Shown: piece after piece, positions 27,659 to 35,249 of the stretch
How positions within the stretch are numbered: position 1 is the first letter of the stretch
Layout of the letters: every line of letters begins with the position of its first letter
Assembly: GCF_017991995.1 (NCBI RefSeq)
Contig: NZ_JAGOPN010000002.1
Coordinates: forward strand, 62,001-126,000
Length of the DNA: 64,000 nt
Direction: 5' to 3'
Source of the DNA: Pseudacidovorax sp.
GTDB taxonomy: Bacteria > Pseudomonadota > Gammaproteobacteria > Burkholderiales > Burkholderiaceae_C
The notes under the pieces: model-generated
What the model was told of the DNA's origin: nothing
Seen by the model: only the letters and a program-made list of their open reading frames with translations
Database searches by the model: none
Position numbers and translations under genes: made by a program

Positions 27659-28531
27659 TTGGATCTCTCGACCTTCCTCGTCCAATGCCTGAACTCGGTG
27701 CAGTACGGGCTGCTGCTGTTTCTGCTTGCCTCGGGCCTGACGCTGATCTTCGGGATCATGGGCGTCATCAACCTCGCGCACGGCAGCTTCTACATGATCG
27801 GCGCGTACATGGCCTTCTCGCTGGCGCCGCTATTCGGCGACAGCTTCCTGCTGATGCTGGTGGCCGGCGTGCTGCTGGCGGCGGCGCTGGGCTATGCGCT
27901 GGAATGGGCCTTCTTCAGCTACCTCTACCAGCGCGACCACCTGCAGCAGGTGCTGATGACCTATGGCTTGATCCTGGTGTTCGAGGAGCTGCGCTCGATC
28001 CTGGTGGGCAACGACGTGCACGGCGTGCCGCTGCCGGGCTGGCTGGCGGGCAGCTTCGCGCTGGGCGACGTGATGAGCTACCCCTGGTACCGCATCTTCG
28101 CCTCGGTGGCCTGCATCGTGCTGGCCGTGGCCATGTATGCCGTCGTCAACCGCACCCGTCTGGGCATGATGATCCGCGCCGGCGCCAGCAACCGCGACAT
28201 GGTGCGCGGCTTGGGCATCGACATCCGCAAGCTCTACCGCATCGTCTTCGCAGCCGGTGTGGCGCTGGCGGCCCTGGCCGGAATGATCGCGGCGCCCATG
28301 TCCTCGGTCTATCCCAACATGGGCGCCAGCGTGCTCATCATCTGCTTCGTGGTGGTGGTGATCGGCGGCATCGGATCCATTACCGGCGCGCTCGTGGCCT
28401 CGCTGCTGGTCGGCTTCGTCGACACCTTCGGCAAGGTCTTCTTCGCCGAGCTGAGCGGCATCGGCATCTACCTCCTCATGGCCATCATCCTGATCTGGCG
28501 CCCCGAGGGTTTGATGGGCAAGCGCGCATGA
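27659..28531 (+). CDS. LivH-type ABC permease
   Basis: A 290-residue inner membrane permease with eight to nine predicted helices and the LivH signature GLTLIFGIMGVINLAHGSFY near the N-terminus. I chose the TTG at 27659 (giving MDLSTFLVQ) because family members begin this way and GAGG lies 6 bases upstream. A TTG at 27641 would add six residues. The stop overlaps the next ATG. Confidence 0.9.
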   Translation: MDLSTFLVQCLNSVQYGLLLFLLASGLTLIFGIMGVINLAHGSFYMIGAYMAFSLAPLFGDSFLLMLVAGVLLAAALGYALEWAFFSYLYQRDHLQQVLMTYGLILVFEELRSILVGNDVHGVPLPGWLAGSFALGDVMSYPWYRIFASVACIVLAVAMYAVVNRTRLGMMIRAGASNRDMVRGLGIDIRKLYRIVFAAGVALAALAGMIAAPMSSVYPNMGASVLIICFVVVVIGGIGSITGALVASLLVGFVDTFGKVFFAELSGIGIYLLMAIILIWRPEGLMGKRA

Positions 28532-29559
28532 ACACCTCCACGTCTTCCGCGATGACCCCACCCTTGCCCTCCTCCACCCCAACCCGCACCGGCGGCCTGC
28601 CGCAGGGCGCACTGCTGCCGCTGGCCGCCGCCGTGATCCTGGCCATCGCCGGGCCGCTGCTGGGCGGCTATGCGGCCGACCTGGTGGTGAAGGTGATGAT
28701 CCTTGCCATCTTCGCGCTCAGCCTCGAACTGCTGGTGGGCATGACCGGGCTGGTGAGCCTGGGCCATGCGGCCTTCTACGGCATCGGCGCGTACATCACC
28801 GTGCTGGCCTCGGGCAAGGACGGCGGCAACCTGCTGGTGCTGCTGGTGCTGGCCATGGGCGGCGCGGCGCTCTATGCGCTGGTGGTGGGCGCCTTGAGCC
28901 TGCGCACGCGAGGCGTCTACTTCATCATGGTCACGCTGGCCTTCGCGCAGATGGCCTTCTTCGTCTTCCACGACACGCCGGTGGGCGGCGGCAGCGACGG
29001 CATCTACCTCTACATCCGCCCAGCCATCGGTGTGCTGGACATGGAGAACCGCCTGGTGCTGTTCTATGTGGTGCTGGCCGCGCTGGCGGGCACCTACGGC
29101 CTGCTGGCGCTGATCCGCCGCTCGCGCTTCGGGGCCGCGCTGGCGGGCATCCGCGTGAGCGAGCAGCGCATGCGTGCGGTGGGCTTTCCCACCTATGCCT
29201 ACAAGCTGGCGGCCTTCGTCATCGCGGGCGCGCTGGCCGGGCTGGCGGGCTTTCTGGTGGCGGCGCGCGACGGCGTGGTCAACCCCGAGCTGATGGCCTG
29301 GCACAACTCGGGCGAGGTGCTGCTGATGATCATCCTCGGCGGCCTCGGCCACCTGCGCGGCGCGGTGCTGGGGGCGGTGGCCTTCACCCTGCTGAAGGAA
29401 GTGCTCTCCACCCACGGCCTCGTGGGCCCGCTGGCCGATCACTGGCAGCTGAGCCTGGGGCTGGTCATCATCGTCTTCGTGGCGCTGCTGCCCAAGGGCC
29501 TGATCGGCCTGCGGGAGCGGCTGTCGCCGCTGGGCGCCAGCAAGGGAGCGGCACGATGA
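28528..29559 (+). CDS. LivM-type ABC permease
   Basis: A 343-residue inner membrane permease. It has a hydrophilic Ser/Thr/Pro-rich N-terminal 25 residues, then the LivM pattern LVGMTGLVSLGHAAFYGIGA and the cytoplasmic loop RVSEQRMRAVGFPTYAYKLA. It overlaps both neighbours by ATGA, so translation is coupled. It would pair with the LivH-type protein to form the channel. Confidence 0.93.
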   Translation: MNTSTSSAMTPPLPSSTPTRTGGLPQGALLPLAAAVILAIAGPLLGGYAADLVVKVMILAIFALSLELLVGMTGLVSLGHAAFYGIGAYITVLASGKDGGNLLVLLVLAMGGAALYALVVGALSLRTRGVYFIMVTLAFAQMAFFVFHDTPVGGGSDGIYLYIRPAIGVLDMENRLVLFYVVLAALAGTYGLLALIRRSRFGAALAGIRVSEQRMRAVGFPTYAYKLAAFVIAGALAGLAGFLVAARDGVVNPELMAWHNSGEVLLMIILGGLGHLRGAVLGAVAFTLLKEVLSTHGLVGPLADHWQLSLGLVIIVFVALLPKGLIGLRERLSPLGASKGAAR

Positions 29560-30320
29560 ACGCCGTTGCATCCACTGGGGCTCTGCTGGGCGTGCAGGGC
29601 CTGACGCGCCGCTTCGGCGGCCTCGTGGCGGTGAGCGAGGTTTCGCTCGACCTGCACGTGGGCGAGGTGCATGCGGTGATCGGCACCAACGGTGCCGGCA
29701 AGTCCACGCTGATCAACATGCTCTCGGGCGAGATCGAGGCCTCGGCCGGCCGCATCACGCTCGATGGCCGCGACATCACCGCCCTGCCCCAGCCGCGCCG
29801 CGCGCTGGGCGGCGTGGGCCGCAGCTACCAGCGCACCACCATCTTCGGCGAGTTCACCGTGCTGGAGAACTGCCGCCTGGCTGCGCAAGCGGCGACGCCG
29901 CGGGCTTGGGCCTTCTGGGAATCGTCGGCACGCTGCCAGGCGAGCAATGCCGCCGCGCGCGAGGCCCTGGAGGCCGCGGGCCTGAGCACCGAAGCGCACC
30001 GCATCGCCGGCACGCTGAGCCACGGTGCCAAGCGCCAGCTGGAGGTCGCCATGTGCCTGGCCACGCGCCCACGCGTGCTGCTGCTGGACGAGCCGCTGGC
30101 CGGCATGGGCGCCGAGGAGACCGACCGCATGCTCGCGCTGCTGCAGCGGCTCAAGGCCCGCCACGCCATCCTGCTGGTGGAGCACGACATGGACGCCGTC
30201 TTCCGCGTGGCCGACCGCATCACGGTGATGGTCAACGGCGCCGTTATCGCCACCGGCACGCCCGAGGCCATCCGCACCAATCCCGACGTGCGCGCCGCCT
30301 ATCTTGGCGATGAACATTGA
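29556..30320 (+). CDS. LivG-type ABC ATPase
   Basis: A 254-residue ATPase with Walker A GTNGAGKST, the segment GGVGRSYQRTTIFGEFTVLE containing the Q-loop, a signature LSHGAKRQLEVAMCLA (the LSHG variant usual for LivG), Walker B VLLLDEPLAGM and the switch His in LLVEHDMDAVF. It overlaps the LivM-type gene by ATGA. The region after it holds copy 2 of the dispersed repeat. Confidence 0.94.
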   Translation: MNAVASTGALLGVQGLTRRFGGLVAVSEVSLDLHVGEVHAVIGTNGAGKSTLINMLSGEIEASAGRITLDGRDITALPQPRRALGGVGRSYQRTTIFGEFTVLENCRLAAQAATPRAWAFWESSARCQASNAAAREALEAAGLSTEAHRIAGTLSHGAKRQLEVAMCLATRPRVLLLDEPLAGMGAEETDRMLALLQRLKARHAILLVEHDMDAVFRVADRITVMVNGAVIATGTPEAIRTNPDVRAAYLGDEH

Positions 30321-30396
30321 GATGAAGCACCCCCCATGCCGCTTCGCGGCTCCCCCCTCTCTGGCGCCTTCGGCTTGGAGGGGGGCGCACCCCCCG

Positions 30397-30447
30397 GCCC
30401 GGCAAAGCCGGTTCCGCGGGTGCCCTGGCTTGGCCTGCTCCGCGGCC
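30397..30447 (+). repeat. Dispersed intergenic repeat, copy 2
   Basis: This copy matches copy 1 over GCCCGGCAAAGCCGGTTCCG and CTGGCTTGGCCTGCTCCGCG. Upstream flanks (about 30329-30396) contain a further hairpin-rich CCCCCC...GGGGGG segment belonging to the same element. It separates the LivG- and LivF-type genes inside one operon. Confidence 0.8.
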
Positions 30448-30529
30448 ACTCGATCCTCGTCGCCGCGCCGATCCCAAGCGATGCAAGTGCCGCGCTGCGT
30501 TGCGCAAACCTGAAGCGAAGCCGCCTTCC

Positions 30530-31231
30530 ATGCTCTCCATCCGCGACCTCCACACCTACTACGGCGACAGCCACATCCTGCGCGGCGTCGATGCGCAGGT
30601 GCCCGCCGCCTGTGCCGTGGGCCTGCTGGGCCGCAACGGCATGGGCAAGACCACGCTGATCCGCAGCCTGATGGGCTATGTGCGACCCGCCTCCGGCCAG
30701 GTGCTGGCCGATGGCCGCGACGTGACCGGCTGGGCGCCCGAGAAGATGGCGCGGCTGGGCATCGGCTACGTGCCCGAAGGCCGCGGCATCTTCCCCAACC
30801 TGTCGGTGCGCGAGAACCTGGTGATGGCCGCGCGGCCCGGCATCGACGGCAGCCGCGCCTGGACCTTCGAGCGGGTGATGGCCACCTTCCCGCGGCTGTC
30901 GGAGCGGCTGTCGCACGGCGGCCAGCAGCTGTCGGGCGGCGAGCAGCAGATGCTCTCCATCGGCCGCGCGCTGATGACCAATCCGCGCCTCATGATCCTG
31001 GACGAGGCCACAGAGGGCCTGGCGCCGCTGATCGTGGCCGAGATCTGGCGCGTGATCGCCGAGATCCGTGCCAGCGGCATCGCCACGCTGATCGTGGACC
31101 GCGACTGGCACAAAGTGCTGCACCACACCGACCAGGCGGTGGTGATGGAGAAGGGCCGCATCGTGCTGGCCGGCGCCTCGGCCGAGTTGCTGGCGCAGCC
31201 CGACGCACTGGCACAGCGGCTGGGCGTTTAG
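30530..31231 (+). CDS. LivF-type ABC ATPase
   Basis: A 233-residue ATPase completing the transporter. Walker A is GRNGMGKTT, the signature LSGGEQQMLSIGRALM, and Walker B LMILDEATEGL, all typical of LivF. The ATG at 30530 gives MLSIRDLHTYYGDSHILRG, the family N-terminus; an in-frame TTG at 30500 lies in the repeat-derived leader and is less likely. It is the last gene of the rightward benzoate operon. Confidence 0.93.
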   Translation: MLSIRDLHTYYGDSHILRGVDAQVPAACAVGLLGRNGMGKTTLIRSLMGYVRPASGQVLADGRDVTGWAPEKMARLGIGYVPEGRGIFPNLSVRENLVMAARPGIDGSRAWTFERVMATFPRLSERLSHGGQQLSGGEQQMLSIGRALMTNPRLMILDEATEGLAPLIVAEIWRVIAEIRASGIATLIVDRDWHKVLHHTDQAVVMEKGRIVLAGASAELLAQPDALAQRLGV

Positions 31232-31249
31232 CGCGCCGCCCGTCGGCGC

Positions 31250-32023
31250 TCAGGCGCCGGGCACCCGGGCGCGCAGCCCGGCCAGGTCGACCACCGTGAT
31301 GCCGCCGTACTCCAGCTCGACCAGCCCGTCGGTGGCCAGGCGCTTGAGCGCGGCGTTGCAGCGCTGACGCGACACGCCCGAGAGGTGCGCGATCTCCTCC
31401 TGCGTGACCTGCAGGTGCGGGTCGCTGCCCGGATGCAGCCACGGATGGAACAGCCCCACCAGCGCCCGCGCCACGTTGCTGTCGGTGTCCAGCAGGTGGT
31501 GGGCGGCGAAGTTGCCCAGGAACCAGTGCATGCGCTCGTTGATCTGGCGCAGCAGGTAGTCGGCGAAGCCGGGCTCGTGGCTGCGCAACCAGTCGAAGAC
31601 CTCGGCCGGCATCAGCGCCACGCGGCTGTCGCGCAGCGCGATCACGTCGGCCGTGCGGGCGGCGCCGCGCAGCACCGTGCCCTCGCCGAACCAGCTGCCC
31701 ACCGACAGGCCGCCGAGCGTGACCGAGCGACCGTCGGCACTGCCCACCGACCACTTCAGCAGGCCCTCGATGGCGCCATACCAGTGCAGCGGCGCATCGC
31801 CCATGCGGCACAGCGCGGTGCCCGCCGGCACCTCGGCCTCGCGCATCCGCTCTCGCACGTGCGACCGCGTCGCCTCGGGCAATGCCGGGTACCAGGCGCT
31901 GTGGGCCAGCAGGTCGTCGAGGCTTCTGCGCACGGGCGCGGGACGGTGGCGGATGGTGGTCTCCTGGAAATCGATGGCGCCCGCCGTGGCACGACGCAAG
32001 GCCGGTACTAACCCCGAGCGCAA
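31250..32023 (-). CDS. Crp/Fnr-family transcriptional regulator
   Basis: A protein of up to 257 residues with an N-terminal cyclic-nucleotide-binding-like beta-roll (VPAGTALCRMGDAPLHWYGA, then LGGLSVGSWFGEGTVLRG) and a C-terminal Crp-type helix-turn-helix (VTQEEIAHLSGVSRQRCNAA, then LKRLATDGLVELEYGGITVV). The N-terminal Cys set of Fnr is absent, so it is not an oxygen sensor of that type. The start is uncertain: 32023 is a TTG without a good ribosome-binding sequence, whereas AGGAGACCACC precedes an in-frame ATC codon at 31954. It diverges from the beta-keto acid cleavage cluster and probably controls it. Confidence 0.85.
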   Translation of the reverse strand: MRSGLVPALRRATAGAIDFQETTIRHRPAPVRRSLDDLLAHSAWYPALPEATRSHVRERMREAEVPAGTALCRMGDAPLHWYGAIEGLLKWSVGSADGRSVTLGGLSVGSWFGEGTVLRGAARTADVIALRDSRVALMPAEVFDWLRSHEPGFADYLLRQINERMHWFLGNFAAHHLLDTDSNVARALVGLFHPWLHPGSDPHLQVTQEEIAHLSGVSRQRCNAALKRLATDGLVELEYGGITVVDLAGLRARVPGA

Positions 32024-32101
32024 ATGTCATCGCAACGACTGAGTGCGCGGGGCCCCAAAAAAATAATAGCCGCGCCTACCACGAACACATCAGGAGACAC
32101 G

Positions 32102-33043
32102 ATGAGCAAGCGCAAGGTCATCGTCACCATCGCCCCCACCGGCGGCATGGCCCATAAGTCGCAGAGCCCCCATCTGCCGACGCAACCCGACGAGATCGCC
32201 GCCGACGTGCTGCGCTGCTGGAACGCCGGCGCCAGCGTGGTCGCCATCCATGCACGGCGGCCCGACGACGGCGCCACCTGCAACCCCGCCATCTACCGCG
32301 ACATCAACCGGCGCATCCGCGACGCGGGCTGCGACATCGTGCTGAACAACTCCACGGGCGGTGGCGTGCATGGCGACATGATCCGGCCGCTGCCCGGCGA
32401 CCGCTGGGAGATCGCGTGGGAGGAGCGCATCAAGGGCATGGACGCCGGCGCCGAGATGTGCACGCTGGACGCCACCACGCTCAACCTCAGCTTCGGCGGC
32501 CGCGAGATCCTGATGGACACGCCGCTGTCCAAGGGCCGCGAACTGGCCGCAGGCATGAAGGCGCGCGGCATCAAGCCCGAGTGGGAAGTCTTCGCGCACA
32601 CGCACATCCTGCAGGACGTGACCACGCTGATCGAGGAAGGCCACGACGAGGCGCCGCACTTCATCAACCTGGTGATGAACGTGCACCGCAACTTCCAGAA
32701 CGCGATGCCCTTCTCGCCGCGCTACCTGCAGCAGATGGTGGACGTGCTGCCGCGCAACAGTCTGTTCTGCGTCAGCGGCATCGGCCCCTCGCAGCTGGAG
32801 GCCAACGTGGCCGCATTGCTGCTGGGCGGCCATGCCCGCGTGGGCCTGGAGGACAACCTCTACTACCGCCAGGGCGAGCTGGCCACCAACGTGCAGCTCA
32901 CCGAGCGCATCGTGCGGCTGATCCGCGAGCTGGACATGGAACCGGCCACCCCCGACGAAGCCCGCCAGCTCATGGGGCTGCCGCGCACCGGCAGCCCGCG
33001 GCCCGAGTTCGCGCCGCGGGCACTCGCCGGCGCAGCCGCCTGA
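32102..33043 (+). CDS. Beta-keto acid cleavage enzyme (BKACE, DUF849)
   Basis: A 313-residue TIM-barrel enzyme of the 3-keto-5-aminohexanoate cleavage (Kce) family. These condense a beta-keto acid with acetyl-CoA and release acetoacetate and an acyl-CoA. The conserved segments IVLNNSTGGG, WEVFAHTHILQDV, and the metal-ligand region ARVGLEDN are present. The usual metal motif H-x-H-x-R appears as AIHAR (Ala48, His50), so the first His is missing. AGGAGACACG precedes the ATG. Its neighbours resemble those of dehydrocarnitine-cleaving members, but the substrate is not established. Confidence 0.88.
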   Translation: MSKRKVIVTIAPTGGMAHKSQSPHLPTQPDEIAADVLRCWNAGASVVAIHARRPDDGATCNPAIYRDINRRIRDAGCDIVLNNSTGGGVHGDMIRPLPGDRWEIAWEERIKGMDAGAEMCTLDATTLNLSFGGREILMDTPLSKGRELAAGMKARGIKPEWEVFAHTHILQDVTTLIEEGHDEAPHFINLVMNVHRNFQNAMPFSPRYLQQMVDVLPRNSLFCVSGIGPSQLEANVAALLLGGHARVGLEDNLYYRQGELATNVQLTERIVRLIRELDMEPATPDEARQLMGLPRTGSPRPEFAPRALAGAAA

Positions 33044-33069
33044 TTCCGACCACCACGAGGAGACCACCG

Positions 33070-34278
33070 ATGACCTTTACCCGCGCGCTGCTGGCCGCGG
33101 CGGCCGCGCTCGCCTGCGCGACCGGCGCCTCGGCCCAGATCTCGGACGACACCGTCCGCATCGGCTTCATCAGCGACATGTCCGGCGTGTACCGTGACTA
33201 CGACGGCCCGGCCGGCGCCGAGGCCATCCGCATGGCCATCGCCGACATGGGCGGCAGCATCGCCGGCAAGAAGATCGAGCTGCTCACGGCCGACCACCAG
33301 AACAAGCCCGACATCGCCGCCGCCAAAGCCCGCGAGTGGTTCGACGTGGACAAGGTGGACATGCTGATCGGCGGCGTGAACTCCGGCGCCGCCATCGCCA
33401 TGGCCGGCGTGGCGCGCGACAAGAAGAAGCCCTACTTCGTCGTCGGCTCCGGCGCCTCCAGCCTGACCAACGAGCACTGCTCGCCCTTCACCGTCATGTA
33501 TGCCTACGACACGGTGGCCATGGCCCGCGGCACGGCCAGTGCGGTGGTCAAGGGCGGCGGCAAGCGCTGGTTCTTCGTGACGGCCGACTATGCCTTCGGC
33601 AATGCGCTGCAGACCGATGCGAGCAAGGTGGTGGAAGCCAGCGGCGGCACGGTGGCCGGCGCGGTCAAGCATCCGCTGGGCGCGAGCGACTTCTCGTCGT
33701 ACATGCTGCAGGCCACCAGCGCCAGGCCCGACGTGCTGGCGCTGGCCAACGCGGGCGGCGACACGGTCAACGCCATCAAGTCCGCGGCCGAGTTCGGCCT
33801 GGCGCAGAAGATGAAGCTGGCCGGCATGATCATCACCATCCAGGACGTGCATGCGCTGGGCCTGAAGACGGCGCAGGGCATGTTTTTGACCGACAGCTGG
33901 TACTGGAACCAGAGCCCCGAATCGCGGGCCTGGGCGCGGCGCTTCTTCGACAAGCACAAGCGCATGCCCACCTCCTTCCATGCCGGCGACTATTCAGCCG
34001 CGCTGCAGTACTTCAAGGCCGTGCAGGCGGCCGGCAGCGACGATGGCGAGAAGGTGATGGCCCAGCTGAAGAAGACCAAGTTCGACGACATGTTCGTGCA
34101 GGGCGGCTGGCTGCGCGACGACGGCCTGATGGTGCACGACATGCACCTGATGCAGGTGAAGACGCCCGCGGAGTCGAAGGAGCCCTGGGACTACTACAAG
34201 GTGGTCGAGGCCATCCGCGGCGAGGCCGCCTGGACCACGCGCGCCGAAAGCCGCTGCGCACGCTGGAAGGCGTCATGA
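33070..34278 (+). CDS. Orphan Liv-type substrate-binding protein
   Basis: A 402-residue periplasmic binding protein with a signal peptide (cleavage near ATGASAQ, residue 23) and the Peripla_BP_6 pattern (RIGFISDMSGVYRDYDGPAG; GGVNSGAAIAMAGVARDKK). No permease or ATPase gene is in its operon, so it may share the Liv-type membrane components encoded at 27.7-31.2 kb or others elsewhere. It lies between the cleavage enzyme and dehydrogenase genes and probably binds the substrate of this pathway. Its start has GAGGAGA upstream. Confidence 0.9.
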   Translation: MTFTRALLAAAAALACATGASAQISDDTVRIGFISDMSGVYRDYDGPAGAEAIRMAIADMGGSIAGKKIELLTADHQNKPDIAAAKAREWFDVDKVDMLIGGVNSGAAIAMAGVARDKKKPYFVVGSGASSLTNEHCSPFTVMYAYDTVAMARGTASAVVKGGGKRWFFVTADYAFGNALQTDASKVVEASGGTVAGAVKHPLGASDFSSYMLQATSARPDVLALANAGGDTVNAIKSAAEFGLAQKMKLAGMIITIQDVHALGLKTAQGMFLTDSWYWNQSPESRAWARRFFDKHKRMPTSFHAGDYSAALQYFKAVQAAGSDDGEKVMAQLKKTKFDDMFVQGGWLRDDGLMVHDMHLMQVKTPAESKEPWDYYKVVEAIRGEAAWTTRAESRCARWKAS

Positions 34279-35222
34279 ACGGGCACGTGTACGTGCGCCG
34301 CGTCGGCATCGTCGGCACCGGCGTGATCGGCGCCAGCTGGGCGGCCTTCTTCCTGGCGCGCGGGCTGGACGTGTCGGCCACCGATCCCGCGCCCGGGGCC
34401 GAGGACCGGCTGCGCGCCGCGGTTGATCGCCACTGGCCCACGCTGCAGCGCATGGGTTTGGCCGAAGGCGCATCGCCCGCCCGGCTGCACTTCGACGACT
34501 CGCTGGAGCGGGCGCTGGAAGGTTGCGACTTCGTGCAGGAAAGCGGTCCCGAGCGCGCCGACTTCAAGGCCGAGCTCTATGCCCGCATGGACGCCGCCAC
34601 GCCGCCGCAGGTGCTGCTGGCCAGCAGCAGCTCGGGCCTGCCGGTCAGCGGCATGCAGGTGCGCTGCGATGCGCCCCAGCGCGTGGTGCTGGGCCATCCC
34701 TTCAACCCGCCGCACCTGATCCCGCTGGTGGAGGTGGGCGGTGGCGAGGCCACGGCGCCCGAGTCCATCGAACGGGCCATGGCCTTCTACGCGGCGCTGG
34801 GCAAGCGGCCCATCCATGTGCGGCGCGAGGTGCTGGGCCACATCGCCAACCGGCTGCAGGCCGCGCTGTGGCGCGAAGCCTTCCACCTGGTCGACCAGGG
34901 CGTGGCCAGCGTGGCCGACATCGACACCGCCATCGCCCATGGCCCGGGCCTGCGCTGGGCAGTCATGGGGCCGTTCATGAACCTCCACCTGTCGGGTGGC
35001 GAAGGTGGCATGGAGCATCTGCTGGCGCACCTGGGCGGGCCCATCGAGAGCTGGTGGCGCGACCTGGGCCAGCCGGCGATGACGCCCGCGCTGAAGGCCC
35101 GCGTGGTGCAGGGCGTGGCCGAGGCCCTCGGCGAACGCCGCGAGGACGCACTGGCCCGCAGCCGCGACGACCTGCTGATCGACCTGATGCGCGCCAAGGC
35201 CGGGGACGGCACCCTGCCCTGA
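34275..35222 (+). CDS. 3-hydroxyacyl/L-carnitine dehydrogenase-like protein
   Basis: A 315-residue NAD-dependent dehydrogenase. The Rossmann motif is VGIVGTGVIGASWAAFF, the catalytic His lies in GHPFNPPHLIPLVEV, and the C-terminal helical domain contains HGPGLRWAVMGPFM. The closest functional type is L-carnitine 3-dehydrogenase, which oxidises a beta-hydroxy acid without CoA. This suits a cleavage enzyme acting on the resulting beta-keto acid. ATGA overlaps the binding-protein stop. The exact substrate is inferred only as a beta-hydroxy acid. Confidence 0.9.
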   Translation: MNGHVYVRRVGIVGTGVIGASWAAFFLARGLDVSATDPAPGAEDRLRAAVDRHWPTLQRMGLAEGASPARLHFDDSLERALEGCDFVQESGPERADFKAELYARMDAATPPQVLLASSSSGLPVSGMQVRCDAPQRVVLGHPFNPPHLIPLVEVGGGEATAPESIERAMAFYAALGKRPIHVRREVLGHIANRLQAALWREAFHLVDQGVASVADIDTAIAHGPGLRWAVMGPFMNLHLSGGEGGMEHLLAHLGGPIESWWRDLGQPAMTPALKARVVQGVAEALGERREDALARSRDDLLIDLMRAKAGDGTLP

Positions 35223-35249
35223 CTGCGTCCGCCCTTTAGAGAGACATCC

